Shown here: positions 38,337 through 47,500 of the stretch, in pieces
How the letters are laid out: the number at the start of each line of letters is the position of its first letter
Position numbering within the stretch: the first letter of the stretch is position 1
From: Flavobacterium inviolabile
Lineage (GTDB): Bacteria > Bacteroidota > Bacteroidia > Flavobacteriales > Flavobacteriaceae
Direction of reading: 5' to 3'
Assembly: GCF_013389455.1 (NCBI RefSeq)
Contig: NZ_CP058278.1
Location: 1,550,001 to 1,614,000, forward strand
DNA length: 64,000 nucleotides
The notes under the pieces: generated by a model
The model's input: only the letters and a program-made list of their open reading frames with translations
Databases searched by the model: none
What the model was told of the DNA's origin: nothing
Position numbers and translations under genes: made by a program

Positions 38337-40466
38337 ATGAATTTTAAATCAAAAATATACGGCGGTCTGTTTTTATTTAATGCCTTTGTTGGTGTAGCAC
38401 AGGAAAAAGACAGTATTCCGGGTAAAGTGAACCATCTGGAGGAAGTAGTAGTAACGGGACAGTATAATCCTCAGTCGGTAAAAAAATCAGTATTTGAAGT
38501 TAAAGTGATTACCCGTGCTGATATAGACAGACAGGCAGGAAACAATTTAGCCGATTTGTTGAATCAGACATTGAATATCAATATTATCCCAAATGCTTCC
38601 ACCGGAAAATCAGGAGTACAGCTGTTTGGTTTGGATTCACAATATTTTAAAATTCTTGTCGATAATATTCCTGTCATCAATGACGAAGGTTTGGGTAACA
38701 ATACCGATTTAACCCAGATCAATTTAGATGATATTCAGCAGATCGAAATTGTTGAAGGATCTATGGGAGTTGATTATGGTGCAAATGCCGTATCGGGAAT
38801 TATCAACATTATTACCAGGAAATCGTCGGAACACAAATGGGAAGTAACCCCATATATCCAGGAAGAAACCGTTGGTAAAGAATACAACTTTAAAGACAAA
38901 GGAAGACATATTCAGTCCATTAAAATCGGACATAATTTTTCCGATAAGTTTTATGCCAATGCCTTATTTACCCGTAATGACTTTAAAGGTTTCTGGAACA
39001 ACAGAATGGGTGAAAACTACTTGTTTAATGATGGTTTAAGAGGGTACGAATGGTTACCGAAACAGCAAATCAATGCCAAATCATTATTAGCTTACACTAC
39101 TAAAAACTACAGACTTTTCTATAAGTTCGAATTTTTCCGGGAAACTACAGATCGTTTTAGTGCCGATGTGCAAATGAATGAGAATCCGGCAACGCAAACG
39201 AACAATCCGGTTGCAAAAGATGAAATCTATACATCAACACGTTATTACCACCATTTAAACGCTTCCGGAAAACTGAGCGACAACGGATTGAACTATGATG
39301 TGTCTTTCTCGTACCAGCAACAAAACAGAGATTTAGAAAAATACAATTACAGAATCCGTTCACAGGAGCATTTCGGAACGGAAAATTTAGAATACGAATA
39401 CCGAAAAGCATTTTATTCTAAAGGAAACTTCTCAAATTTCCTGAAAAATGATACTTATAATGTTCAGTTAGGGTATGAAATAAACAGTATTAACGGTTAT
39501 GTTACCAGCCTGGCAGGTTTCTTTAACGGAGAGAATATTAAAAGAGAATTGAATTCGTATGACTTTTTTACGTCATCTGAAATAAACCTGAATAAAAGAT
39601 TTTCTATCCGCCCGGGTATCCGTTTGTTATTATCATCACAGTTTGACCAGCAGGCAGCATTGTCTTTAAGTTCTAAATATGTTTTTGATAACGGTTATGA
39701 ATTGAGAGGTATCGTAGGAACCGCTCCTAAATTGCCAACATACGAAGAGTTGTATACCTATATGGTTGACGTAAACCACAATATTCAGGGGAATCCGAAC
39801 CTTAATCCGGAACAGGGAAAATCTGTTTTCCTTCACCTGAAAAAAGATTCAAAACTAAACGAATCGTTTACAATGCAGAATAAATTATCGGCCTGGTATC
39901 TTGATGTAAAGGACAGAATTGAAATGATCATCATACAAAACTCACCGTTAGTTTACCAGTATAACAATATTGATGTGTATAAAACCTGGGGACTTTCCCT
40001 GACCAATACGGCAAAATATAAAAACTTTACCGGAAACTTTGGGGTAACGTTTGCCGGAACAGCAAAAGTTTTAGACAGCTCAACAGATTCTAACGATGAC
40101 TTTCTATATGCGGTTCAGCTAAATGCCAATGCTTCTTATTTGGTGCCAAAATGGGAAACGGTTTTCTCTGCTTACGTTAAATATAACGGACCACAGTATC
40201 AGTTTGTAGGAAGAACCAATGAACAAAATCAAACGGTGACCGAAAGAGGAAAACAAAACCCTTTCACCTGGCTGGATGCTACGGTTAAAAAATCGTTTTT
40301 GAAAAAATCGTTGGAAGCGACAATCGGAGCCAGAAATATTTTAGACATCACAACGATCAATACGACCGCAGCCGAAGGTGGAGCACATACCGGAGCTGCT
40401 ACGAATATCCTGATGGGATATGGAAGATCATACTTTTTAAAACTTTTATATAAATTAAATTTCTAA
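38337..40466 (+). CDS. TonB-dependent outer-membrane receptor, probable heme/hemoprotein uptake
   Basis: A 709-residue receptor with a signal peptide (ending VGVAQ), a TonB-box-like segment LEEVVVTGQYNPQSVKKS, a plug domain with the typical IEIVEGSMGVDYGANAVSGIINIIT block (about 135-160), and a barrel ending YFLKLLYKLNF. It lacks the carboxypeptidase-like domain of SusC proteins. The gene is followed 4 bp later by a HmuY-family lipoprotein, so it most likely acts as the HmuR-type partner that imports heme. Homology alone does not prove the ligand. Confidence 0.85.
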   Translation: MNFKSKIYGGLFLFNAFVGVAQEKDSIPGKVNHLEEVVVTGQYNPQSVKKSVFEVKVITRADIDRQAGNNLADLLNQTLNINIIPNASTGKSGVQLFGLDSQYFKILVDNIPVINDEGLGNNTDLTQINLDDIQQIEIVEGSMGVDYGANAVSGIINIITRKSSEHKWEVTPYIQEETVGKEYNFKDKGRHIQSIKIGHNFSDKFYANALFTRNDFKGFWNNRMGENYLFNDGLRGYEWLPKQQINAKSLLAYTTKNYRLFYKFEFFRETTDRFSADVQMNENPATQTNNPVAKDEIYTSTRYYHHLNASGKLSDNGLNYDVSFSYQQQNRDLEKYNYRIRSQEHFGTENLEYEYRKAFYSKGNFSNFLKNDTYNVQLGYEINSINGYVTSLAGFFNGENIKRELNSYDFFTSSEINLNKRFSIRPGIRLLLSSQFDQQAALSLSSKYVFDNGYELRGIVGTAPKLPTYEELYTYMVDVNHNIQGNPNLNPEQGKSVFLHLKKDSKLNESFTMQNKLSAWYLDVKDRIEMIIIQNSPLVYQYNNIDVYKTWGLSLTNTAKYKNFTGNFGVTFAGTAKVLDSSTDSNDDFLYAVQLNANASYLVPKWETVFSAYVKYNGPQYQFVGRTNEQNQTVTERGKQNPFTWLDATVKKSFLKKSLEATIGARNILDITTINTTAAEGGAHTGAATNILMGYGRSYFLKLLYKLNF

Positions 40467-40470
40467 TAAT

Positions 40471-41874
40471 ATGAAATCAAAAATATATCAAATAGCCTTT
40501 TTTCTTTCTTTGTTCATACTAGGTTCCTGTGAGAAAAACGAGCAGGTGGCTCAACAGCCTTTTGTGGTGTCTTTTGAAAAACAATCAATCGATTTCTCGT
40601 TAATTCATGACGAAAGAGAAATGAAAATGATTTTCTCGGAACCGGCAAAAAATGATGGAAAAGTTACGGTAAAAATATCGCCTACGAATGCCAGTTACGG
40701 AGTGGATTTCAGTACTGTCCCGGCAGCTGGAAACGGTGTGATGGAACTACCTTTTACAAAAGGACAAAGCGAACTGAACTTTACATTCAAAAACTTAATT
40801 TACCCTTTTGATACAGATGATAAATCTATTTTGTTAGAAGTTATCGCGATCAACTATGTAGGGGAAACATCCATTCAGGGTTATACAACATCATTGGTTT
40901 CTTTCCAGAGATCATTAGGAGCGACACTTTTACCGGAAGTAGGCGGACCAAATGAAGGCGATCAGGTTTTTGTGGATTTAAGCAAAGACTTTATGTCGAA
41001 AGCGAGAAGAGACAGCTGGGATCTTGGATTTTATTCCGGGAACCAATTTAGAGTGACCATAAACGGATCGGTCTATATGGCAGTGAAAAAATTAGAGGAA
41101 ACAAATATTGATGCGGTTACGGAAGCCAGTGTAAGTGCTTTTAAACCTTTGGTTGCTGTGGGAACTTTTGAGCAGTCCAATATGAATTATGTAGATGCAC
41201 CAAACGGAGATATTAACCAAACGGCAATTGCTGCAATCTCGGCTAATAATGCCGAAAACCATGTGTATTTGGTAAACATGGGATATGAAGTTGGAACAAC
41301 TGCTCCGGCACCGGGAAGCGTTGCTATTGCAGGAAATCCAAGAGGCTGGAAAAAAATTAAAATTCTTAGAGACGGCGATAGCTATGTATTGCAATATGCC
41401 GATTTGAACAGTACAACACACCAACAGGTTACGATTGCTAAAAACCAGGATTATAACTTCACGTTTTTTAGCCTGAAAACTCAAAACATTGTAAATGTAG
41501 AGCCGCAAAAAGCATTATGGGATCTGAGCTTTACCGTATTTACAAATGAGATTGCCGGTTCCGGTTCTTATGGTTATTCTGATTTTGTTGTGAATAACCT
41601 TAAAGGTGGTGTAAAAGGTTACCGGGTGAATGTATCGGGTAGCGTTAACTATAACAATTTCGGTATAAATAATATCGTTGAAAGCAATTTCTCTGACGAT
41701 CAGCGTGTAATCGGAGCGGAATGGAGAGATGTATTCAACGGAAGTGCTTTTACAGACCGATTCTATGTAATAAAAGATATTGACGGAAACTACTATAAAA
41801 TCAGAATGCTGGAGTTCTTAAATGAAAGCGGAGTGAGAGGGTATCCGAAATTTGAATATAAACTTGTACAATAA
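40471..41874 (+). CDS. hmuY: HmuY-family heme-binding lipoprotein
   Basis: A 467-residue surface lipoprotein with a signal peptide ending LFILGSC (lipidated Cys) and an N-terminal beta-sandwich-like domain of about 130 residues. The HmuY domain (about 155-460) begins with the typical DQVFVDLSKD...RRDSWDLGFYSGNQFRVTINGSVYMA block. HmuY captures heme from hemoproteins and delivers it to its TonB receptor. It is larger than the classical HmuY because of the N-terminal addition. It lies in an operon with the receptor upstream and a second HmuY-like gene downstream. Confidence 0.85.
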   Translation: MKSKIYQIAFFLSLFILGSCEKNEQVAQQPFVVSFEKQSIDFSLIHDEREMKMIFSEPAKNDGKVTVKISPTNASYGVDFSTVPAAGNGVMELPFTKGQSELNFTFKNLIYPFDTDDKSILLEVIAINYVGETSIQGYTTSLVSFQRSLGATLLPEVGGPNEGDQVFVDLSKDFMSKARRDSWDLGFYSGNQFRVTINGSVYMAVKKLEETNIDAVTEASVSAFKPLVAVGTFEQSNMNYVDAPNGDINQTAIAAISANNAENHVYLVNMGYEVGTTAPAPGSVAIAGNPRGWKKIKILRDGDSYVLQYADLNSTTHQQVTIAKNQDYNFTFFSLKTQNIVNVEPQKALWDLSFTVFTNEIAGSGSYGYSDFVVNNLKGGVKGYRVNVSGSVNYNNFGINNIVESNFSDDQRVIGAEWRDVFNGSAFTDRFYVIKDIDGNYYKIRMLEFLNESGVRGYPKFEYKLVQ

Positions 41875-41891
41875 TCATAAATTTTTTTACC

Positions 41892-43151
41892 ATGAAAAAA
41901 AGAATACTATTTTTAGCAGCAATACTGGTCAGTTCATTTGCAAGTGCTCAGGCTGTTCAACAGGGTACTGTGACAATGGGACCTGCTTATGCTAATCAGG
42001 CATTTTTTAAGTTCTCCAATCCTACAGCAAACAATGTTTACCCTCACAGTTCCTGGGATCTGGCTTTTTACAGAAAAAGCTCTTTCTCTTTTGCTACGAG
42101 AATAAATGATGCTAAAGGAATTGAGATCTACCAGGTTTCCAATAATATCAGTAACTGGGCTACAGTTGATGTAAGTACAGCGGCTCAGTCAAGCTGGACA
42201 AGACTTTACAATAGTGATACTGTATGGACAGAAGGAGCTTTAGAGCAAGGTACAGCTACTTACGGATGGGGAGAATACAACCCGGCGAATCACCATGTAA
42301 CAGGAAGTATCATTTTTGTTTTGAAATATCCTAACGGAACATACAAAAAGTTCAAAATGGATGATTTCTTTGCTGGATATACTTTTACATATTCTACATG
42401 GAACGGTACGGCTTGGGGTGCAGATCAGACTCAGGTGGTATCCAATACTTCAAACCCGAATAACATCTTTAACTATTTCTCTTTAGAGACAAATGCACCG
42501 GTTATTGCTGAGCCTGCAAGTGCAGATTGGGATTTGATCTTTACAAAATTCACAACAGATTATCCAATGGGTGGAAGTACTACAAAGTACCAGGTAACAG
42601 GTGCTTTACACCATCCGGATGTTAAAGTTGCAAAAAATAATGAGCCGGGAGGAGTAATGAATACTGCTAACCTGAATTTTGCTACAGCAATCAATACTAT
42701 CGGGTACGACTGGAAAACATTCACAGGAAGTACTTATACTATTGACGGGAATAAAGCCTATTATGTGAAACTGGCTAACGGAAGTGTTTACAGAGTAGTA
42801 TTTACAAGCTTTGTAGGTTCCAGTACAGGTGTTATTACATTCAACTACCAGGACGTTACTGCTTCTTTAGGAACAGAATCATTTGAAGATAAAATAGCTT
42901 TCGGAATTTATCCAAATCCGTCATTAGACAAAAAAATCAACTTGATTTACGATTTAAAAGAAAATATGGATACCAAGAATAAAGTGAGTATTTACTCGAT
43001 GACTGGAGCAAAAGTTTTTGAAACAGCAATCGATAATACACAAGGCTTCTACAATAAAGAGATTAATTTATCTTCTTTGGGAAGCGGTATTTATATATTG
43101 AATCTTGAGGCGGGAAATAATGTTATTACTAAAAAAGTAATACTTAAATAG
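41892..43151 (+). CDS. Secreted HmuY-like protein with T9SS type A sorting domain
   Basis: A 419-residue protein with a signal peptide (ending SFASAQ). The middle resembles HmuY again: AFFKFSNPTANNVYPHSSWDLAFYRKSSFSFATRIND near residues 30-75 matches the WDLGFYSGNQFRVTIN block of the preceding lipoprotein. The last 80 or so residues (FGIYPNPSLDKKINLIYDL ... GIYILNLEAGNNVITKKVILK) form a type A C-terminal signal for the type IX secretion system. It is probably a surface-attached or released heme-binding partner of the same system; its ligand is inferred from the neighbour. Confidence 0.8.
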   Translation: MKKRILFLAAILVSSFASAQAVQQGTVTMGPAYANQAFFKFSNPTANNVYPHSSWDLAFYRKSSFSFATRINDAKGIEIYQVSNNISNWATVDVSTAAQSSWTRLYNSDTVWTEGALEQGTATYGWGEYNPANHHVTGSIIFVLKYPNGTYKKFKMDDFFAGYTFTYSTWNGTAWGADQTQVVSNTSNPNNIFNYFSLETNAPVIAEPASADWDLIFTKFTTDYPMGGSTTKYQVTGALHHPDVKVAKNNEPGGVMNTANLNFATAINTIGYDWKTFTGSTYTIDGNKAYYVKLANGSVYRVVFTSFVGSSTGVITFNYQDVTASLGTESFEDKIAFGIYPNPSLDKKINLIYDLKENMDTKNKVSIYSMTGAKVFETAIDNTQGFYNKEINLSSLGSGIYILNLEAGNNVITKKVILK

Positions 43152-43194
43152 TTTCCCTATTGAGTAGTTAGTTTAAATGTTTGTTTTTGTTTTT

Positions 43195-43228
43195 AGAAAG
43201 AGATTTCAATTATTTGAAATCTCTTTCT
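43195..43228. terminator. Terminator between the heme locus and the MarC gene
   Basis: A perfect 15-bp stem, AGAAAGAGATTTCAA (43195-43209) with TTGAAATCTCTTTCT (43214-43228), and a 4-base loop, between convergent genes. Confidence 0.8.
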
Positions 43229-43233
43229 TTCGT

Positions 43234-43863
43234 TTATGAAGCAACCGTTTTCAGGATGTTCACAATGGAACTGCTAATGTATTGTATTCCGATAGCGATA
43301 ACAATAAAACCAATTATCCTTGAAATGGCAACAATTCCGGATGCTCCCAGGATTCGGGATAAATAATGGGCACTTCTCAGAATAATAAAGATAGACAGTG
43401 CAACAGCTAAGATCGCAGCGCAAACAATAGCTTTTTCATATACTTCCTGAAAGTCCTGGTAAAAGGCAATTAATAAAGAAATAGAGCCCGGTCCGGCAAG
43501 CATGGGTATTGCCAGTGGCGTTAAAGCGATATCGCTTCTTTTTTGGGCATCGTTAGCCACTTTTTTATTAACCCCTCTGGTTTTGCTGAATTTTCCCGAT
43601 AACAGGGCAAATCCGGAGTTTACAATGATCAGTCCTCCTGCTATTCGTAAGGCATCGATACTGATGCCGAAAAATTTCAATACATATTCTCCGATAAAGA
43701 ACGAGATAATTAAGATTATAAAAACATTTACGGCAGTCCATAAAGACGTTCTGGAACGTTCGGCTTTTGTGTCGTTATGGGTTAGTCCCACAAAGATAGG
43801 AACGGCACCCAAAGGATTCAATACAGAAAATACAGCTGCAAAAATGTAAATAAATAATTCCAT
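43234..43863 (-). CDS. MarC/UPF0056 family integral membrane protein
   Basis: A 209-residue protein with about six hydrophobic segments. Family marks are the N-terminal FAAVFSVLNPLGAVPIFVGLT and the central ALTPLAIPMLAGPGSI block. The family sits in the inner membrane; its early link to multiple antibiotic resistance was not supported, and its transported substrate, if any, is unknown. Single gene, convergent with the heme locus. Confidence 0.88.
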   Translation of the reverse strand: MELFIYIFAAVFSVLNPLGAVPIFVGLTHNDTKAERSRTSLWTAVNVFIILIISFFIGEYVLKFFGISIDALRIAGGLIIVNSGFALLSGKFSKTRGVNKKVANDAQKRSDIALTPLAIPMLAGPGSISLLIAFYQDFQEVYEKAIVCAAILAVALSIFIILRSAHYLSRILGASGIVAISRIIGFIVIAIGIQYISSSIVNILKTVAS

Positions 43864-44012
43864 AGTTTTTGTTGCAAAATAAAAGGTTAATATCTCAAAC
43901 TACTTTAGGTGAGTGTTATCTCAAAGTTATGATAAATCAATGTTATATTGTATTGGTAATGTAAGAAAATCAGCGATAATTATGTAATTTTAGGGTAATA
44001 AATCGCAGCAGT

Positions 44013-44369
44013 ATGAAAACATTGGTAATAGGGGCTTCCTCAAATCCGGAGCGTTATGCTTATATGGCAGTAAATAGTTTGCTGAAACACCAGCATGAAG
44101 TAGTGGCAATCGGGCAAAGAAAAGAAGTAGTGGCCGGTGTGGCAATCGAAACGGAAAAAGTTCCGTTCGAAGCGGTACATACCGTTACCTTATACCTCAA
44201 TCCGCAACGGCAGAAAGAATATTATGAGTATATCATCAGTCTGCATCCGGAGCGTGTTATCTTCAATCCGGGAACAGAAAACCCGGAATTTTACAGTTTG
44301 CTGAAAGCGAATAATATCGAAATGGAAGTAGCCTGTACTTTGGTACTGCTGGCTACAAATCAGTTTTAA
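44013..44369 (+). CDS. CoA-binding (Rossmann-fold) domain protein
   Basis: A 118-residue protein with a single nucleotide-binding Rossmann fold, KTLVIGASSNPERYAYMAVNSL at the start and ERVIFNPGTENPEFYSLLKANNIE later. This matches the small YccU-type CoA-binding proteins, of uncertain biological role. Its stop codon overlaps the stop of the convergent symporter gene (44366-44369), leaving no space for a terminator. Confidence 0.8.
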   Translation: MKTLVIGASSNPERYAYMAVNSLLKHQHEVVAIGQRKEVVAGVAIETEKVPFEAVHTVTLYLNPQRQKEYYEYIISLHPERVIFNPGTENPEFYSLLKANNIEMEVACTLVLLATNQF

Positions 44370-45871
44370 GCGGTTTTACCGGCAGCCGGTTTGCTGATAC
44401 ACAACAATAAGATAAAAGTGATCAGTCCGTTTATAATGATCAATTCGTTGTCGAAAACATAATCTCCGAAAAACAATTTGGAATTCTGGCTTAATAAAAA
44501 GGTTAAGGCCGGTGAAAGGATACAGACAAAAGGAACTAATTTGTCGTGTACGGTCTTGTTTTTCATAAACAGCCCGAAGCTGTATAGTCCTAATAACGGA
44601 CCATAAGTATAGGAAGCTATCCTGAAAATCATACTCACTACCGAAGCATCATTGATCTGATTGAAAATGATAATCACAAGGAACATCAGCAGGGAAAAAG
44701 AGATATGCACCAAATGACGGGTTCTGACAATATTCGGCTTATTGGCATTTTCGGCCTTGTCCATTCCCAGGAAATCCACACAGAAAGAAGTTGTTAAGGC
44801 GGTCAATGCCGAATCGGTTGTGGCAAATGTAGCGGCAGTAAGTCCTAATAGGAAAACAATCGACGGGATAAGCGTTAAGTGATTGAACGCGATTTCCGGA
44901 AATAGTAAATCCGTTCTCGGTTTCCCGGTTAATGCATCCAGAGGAACGGAAATACCGTTTTTAGAAGCATAAATGTATAAAAGGGCACCCACACTAAGGA
45001 AAAACAAATTGATGATCACGAAGATCCCGGTGAAGGTAAACATGTTTTTTTGTGCTTCGCCAATATTTTTACAGCTCAGGTTCTTCTGCATTAAATCCTG
45101 ATCCAGACCAACCATGGCAATGGTCACGAAGATCCCGCCTAAAATCTGTTTGATAAAATGGTATTTACTGCCGATAAAGTCGTCAAAGAAAAAGATTTTG
45201 GAATAGTTGCTCTCCTTGATGGCTTCAAAAGCCTGAACAGCGTTGTAATCCAGACTGTCACAAATAAAATAGATGGTAAAAAATACCGAGGATACCAGGA
45301 ATAAGGTTTGTAAAGTATCGGTAATGATAATCGTTTTTAGTCCGCCTTTATAGGTGTACGCAAAAATTAAAGCTAACGAGATCAAAACGGTAAACGAAAA
45401 CGGCACATTATAGAAATCGAATACAAAACGCTGTAATACTATCACGACCAGGTACAGCCGGAATGCCGATCCGATAGTCCGGCTCAACAGGAAAATCGAG
45501 GCAGCGGCCTTGTAACTGTAATGCCCCAGCCGGTTTTCAATATACCCGTAAATCGAAGTAAGATTCATTCGGTAATACAGCGGCAGCAGTACTTTTGCAA
45601 CGATAATAAACCCGATGGCATTTCCTAAAACAAACTGAAAGTATTTGAATTGCTCTCCGTTTGGCGAACCTACTTCTCCCGGAACCGATATAAACGTAAC
45701 TCCCGAAAGGGCCGTTCCAATCATACCAAAGGCTACCAGATACCATTTGGAGTTTTTATTCGCTTTAAAGAAAGCATCATTACTATGGTCTTTTTTGCTT
45801 ACCAGATTGGAGATTAAAATCAACAAACCGAAATAAACAATAATAATGGAAAGTATGGTAAATGGTGTCAT
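44366..45871 (-). CDS. Sodium:solute symporter (SSS family)
   Basis: A 501-residue protein with about 13 to 14 membrane helices. Family features include the Gly/Ser-rich segment AFGMIGTALSGVTFISVPG in the first helices and TYKGGLKTIIITDTLQTLFL in the middle. It uses the sodium gradient to import a small solute such as a sugar, amino acid or sialic acid; no neighbour identifies which. The 110-bp spacer to recR holds the promoters of both divergent genes. Confidence 0.88.
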   Translation of the reverse strand: MTPFTILSIIIVYFGLLILISNLVSKKDHSNDAFFKANKNSKWYLVAFGMIGTALSGVTFISVPGEVGSPNGEQFKYFQFVLGNAIGFIIVAKVLLPLYYRMNLTSIYGYIENRLGHYSYKAAASIFLLSRTIGSAFRLYLVVIVLQRFVFDFYNVPFSFTVLISLALIFAYTYKGGLKTIIITDTLQTLFLVSSVFFTIYFICDSLDYNAVQAFEAIKESNYSKIFFFDDFIGSKYHFIKQILGGIFVTIAMVGLDQDLMQKNLSCKNIGEAQKNMFTFTGIFVIINLFFLSVGALLYIYASKNGISVPLDALTGKPRTDLLFPEIAFNHLTLIPSIVFLLGLTAATFATTDSALTALTTSFCVDFLGMDKAENANKPNIVRTRHLVHISFSLLMFLVIIIFNQINDASVVSMIFRIASYTYGPLLGLYSFGLFMKNKTVHDKLVPFVCILSPALTFLLSQNSKLFFGDYVFDNELIIINGLITFILLLCISKPAAGKTA

Positions 45872-45968
45872 TCCTTAAATTTTAGAGTGAGCCAAAATAC
45901 AAAAAAATGTTGTTGTGGAATCATCTTTTTCAAATTAGCAACGACTTAAAAAAATCAAATTAAAAGAG

Positions 45969-45976
45969 TATTTTTG
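45969..45976 (+). promoter_or_regulatory. -7 promoter element of recR
   Basis: TATTTTTG followed by TACCT and the recR ATG (45982). Only five bases separate the -7 box from the start codon, so the transcript would be leaderless or nearly so. The -33 box is not clear. Confidence 0.5.
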
Positions 45977-45981
45977 TACCT

Positions 45982-46602
45982 ATGGAATTCTCTTCGAAAT
46001 TATTGGAAAAAGCGGTTAATGAAATGTCGCAATTACCGGGAATCGGTAAACGCACAGCCTTGCGTTTGGTACTGCATTTGCTGAAACAGCCAAAGGAACA
46101 GACGGCATTACTCACAACGGCTTTATTGCAAATGCGGGAGCAGATTAATTTTTGTGCGCAATGTCATAATATATCCGATGAAGAAGTCTGTCATATTTGT
46201 GCTAATCCGTTGCGGGATCAGTCCGTTATTTGTGTTGTTGAAGACATAAGAGACGTAATGGCTCTGGAGAATACCGGTCTTTTTAAAGGATTGTACCATG
46301 TACTGGGCGGGAAAATTTCACCTATAGACGGTGTTGGACCCAGCCAGTTGAATATTACAACCCTGGTTGAAAAAGTAAAATCCGGAAACATAAAGGAAAT
46401 CATTTTTGCATTAAGCTCAACGATGGAAGGCGATACAACCAATTTCTACATCTACAAGCAGCTTAAGGATTATAATATTGTTATTTCGGCAATTGCGCGG
46501 GGAATAGCAATTGGTGATGAATTGGAATATGCCGATGAGGTGACACTCGGAAGAAGTATTTTGCATCGTATTCCTTTTGAAAATGCTATTAAAAATGCAT
46601 AG
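45982..46602 (+). CDS. recR: Recombination mediator RecR
   Basis: A 206-residue protein that, with RecF and RecO, loads RecA at gapped DNA. The helix-hairpin-helix segment is [20 protein letters not shown], the zinc finger has two CxxC pairs (CAQCHN and CHICAN), and the Toprim domain begins with [22 protein letters not shown] and contains [16 protein letters not shown]. Normal length for the family. It sits alone, without dnaX, upstream of the polysaccharide locus. Confidence 0.97.
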   Translation: MEFSSKLLEKAVNEMSQLPGIGKRTALRLVLHLLKQPKEQTALLTTALLQMREQINFCAQCHNISDEEVCHICANPLRDQSVICVVEDIRDVMALENTGLFKGLYHVLGGKISPIDGVGPSQLNITTLVEKVKSGNIKEIIFALSSTMEGDTTNFYIYKQLKDYNIVISAIARGIAIGDELEYADEVTLGRSILHRIPFENAIKNA

Positions 46603-46669
46603 GAACTTTAAAAAATTAACTTTTTAAGGTAAACGTATATTATTACTGTAAAATTATCGTTTGAAAAAC

Positions 46670-46677
46670 TATATTTG
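46670..46677 (+). promoter_or_regulatory. -7 promoter element of the polysaccharide export operon
   Basis: TATATTTG lies 20 bases before the start of the export lipoprotein gene and fits the Bacteroidota consensus. A matching -33 TTTG at the normal distance is not present. Confidence 0.5.
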
Positions 46678-46697
46678 TTTCTTCAAAAATCATTGGA

Positions 46698-47495
46698 ATG
46701 GGAAAAACATTTTGGGTGTTATTAGTAATCGGAATTCTTTCGGTTTCGTGTGTTTCTAATAAAGACTTATTGTATTTGCAGAATTACAGCAAGGATACAC
46801 TTTCAGTAGCTGTTAATCCGGTTATATCCAAACCTTACCGCGTTCAGACAAATGATGTGCTGAGTGTAAAAATAAAAGCCCTGGATCAGAAATTAGTAGA
46901 CATGTTCAGTCCTTCGGCTTTGGGATCTACCACGCAAACGACAGAAACGGACCAAAGTCTCTATTTTAATGGTTTTACGGTAAATGATCACGGGAATATC
47001 CGGATGCCGGTTCTGGGTGAGGTAAATGTTTTGGGATATACCCTGGACGAAATTCGCCAGAAAATTGAAAAACAGCTTTTAGAAGAATACTTTAAAAAAG
47101 AAGCTAATATTTTTGTTGATGTCAAACTGGCCGGTTTGCGCTATACCGTTAATGGAGAGATTACTGTGCCGGGAACCAAAACACTTTATCAGGATAAAGT
47201 GACCATCATGCAGGCCATTGCAAACTCCGGAGATATTACCATGACCGGTAACCGAAAAGAAGTTGTTGTGATACGCCAGTATCCGCACGGAACGGAAATG
47301 CATACGATCAATCTGACGGATGCCAAAGCGATGCAGTCGCCCTTTTATTATATTCAGCCAAATGACTATATCTATATAAAGCCGCTCAAACAAAAATCAT
47401 GGGGTACCGGAACAACGGGTGTCCAATCTGTGGCAACCATCATCACGGCGCTGTCATTGGTGACAACAACTTTATTGTTATTTAAAAATTTATAA
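46698..47495 (+). CDS. Polysaccharide export lipoprotein (Wza/PES family)
   Basis: A 265-residue outer-membrane lipoprotein of the capsule or exopolysaccharide exporter family. The signal peptide ends SVSC (lipidated Cys), followed by the frequent Bacteroidota start NKDLLYLQNYSKD. The polysaccharide-export domain is about 50-150 (YRVQTNDVLSVKIKALD; DHGNIRMPVLGEVNVLGYTLDE), then an SLBB-like domain (NGEITVPGTKTLYQDKVTIMQAI). The C-terminus is one hydrophobic helix, as in Wza, which anchors it to the membrane. Six bases separate it from the kinase gene, so both form the export core. Confidence 0.92.
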   Translation: MGKTFWVLLVIGILSVSCVSNKDLLYLQNYSKDTLSVAVNPVISKPYRVQTNDVLSVKIKALDQKLVDMFSPSALGSTTQTTETDQSLYFNGFTVNDHGNIRMPVLGEVNVLGYTLDEIRQKIEKQLLEEYFKKEANIFVDVKLAGLRYTVNGEITVPGTKTLYQDKVTIMQAIANSGDITMTGNRKEVVVIRQYPHGTEMHTINLTDAKAMQSPFYYIQPNDYIYIKPLKQKSWGTGTTGVQSVATIITALSLVTTTLLLFKNL

Positions 47496-47500
47496 AGCGT

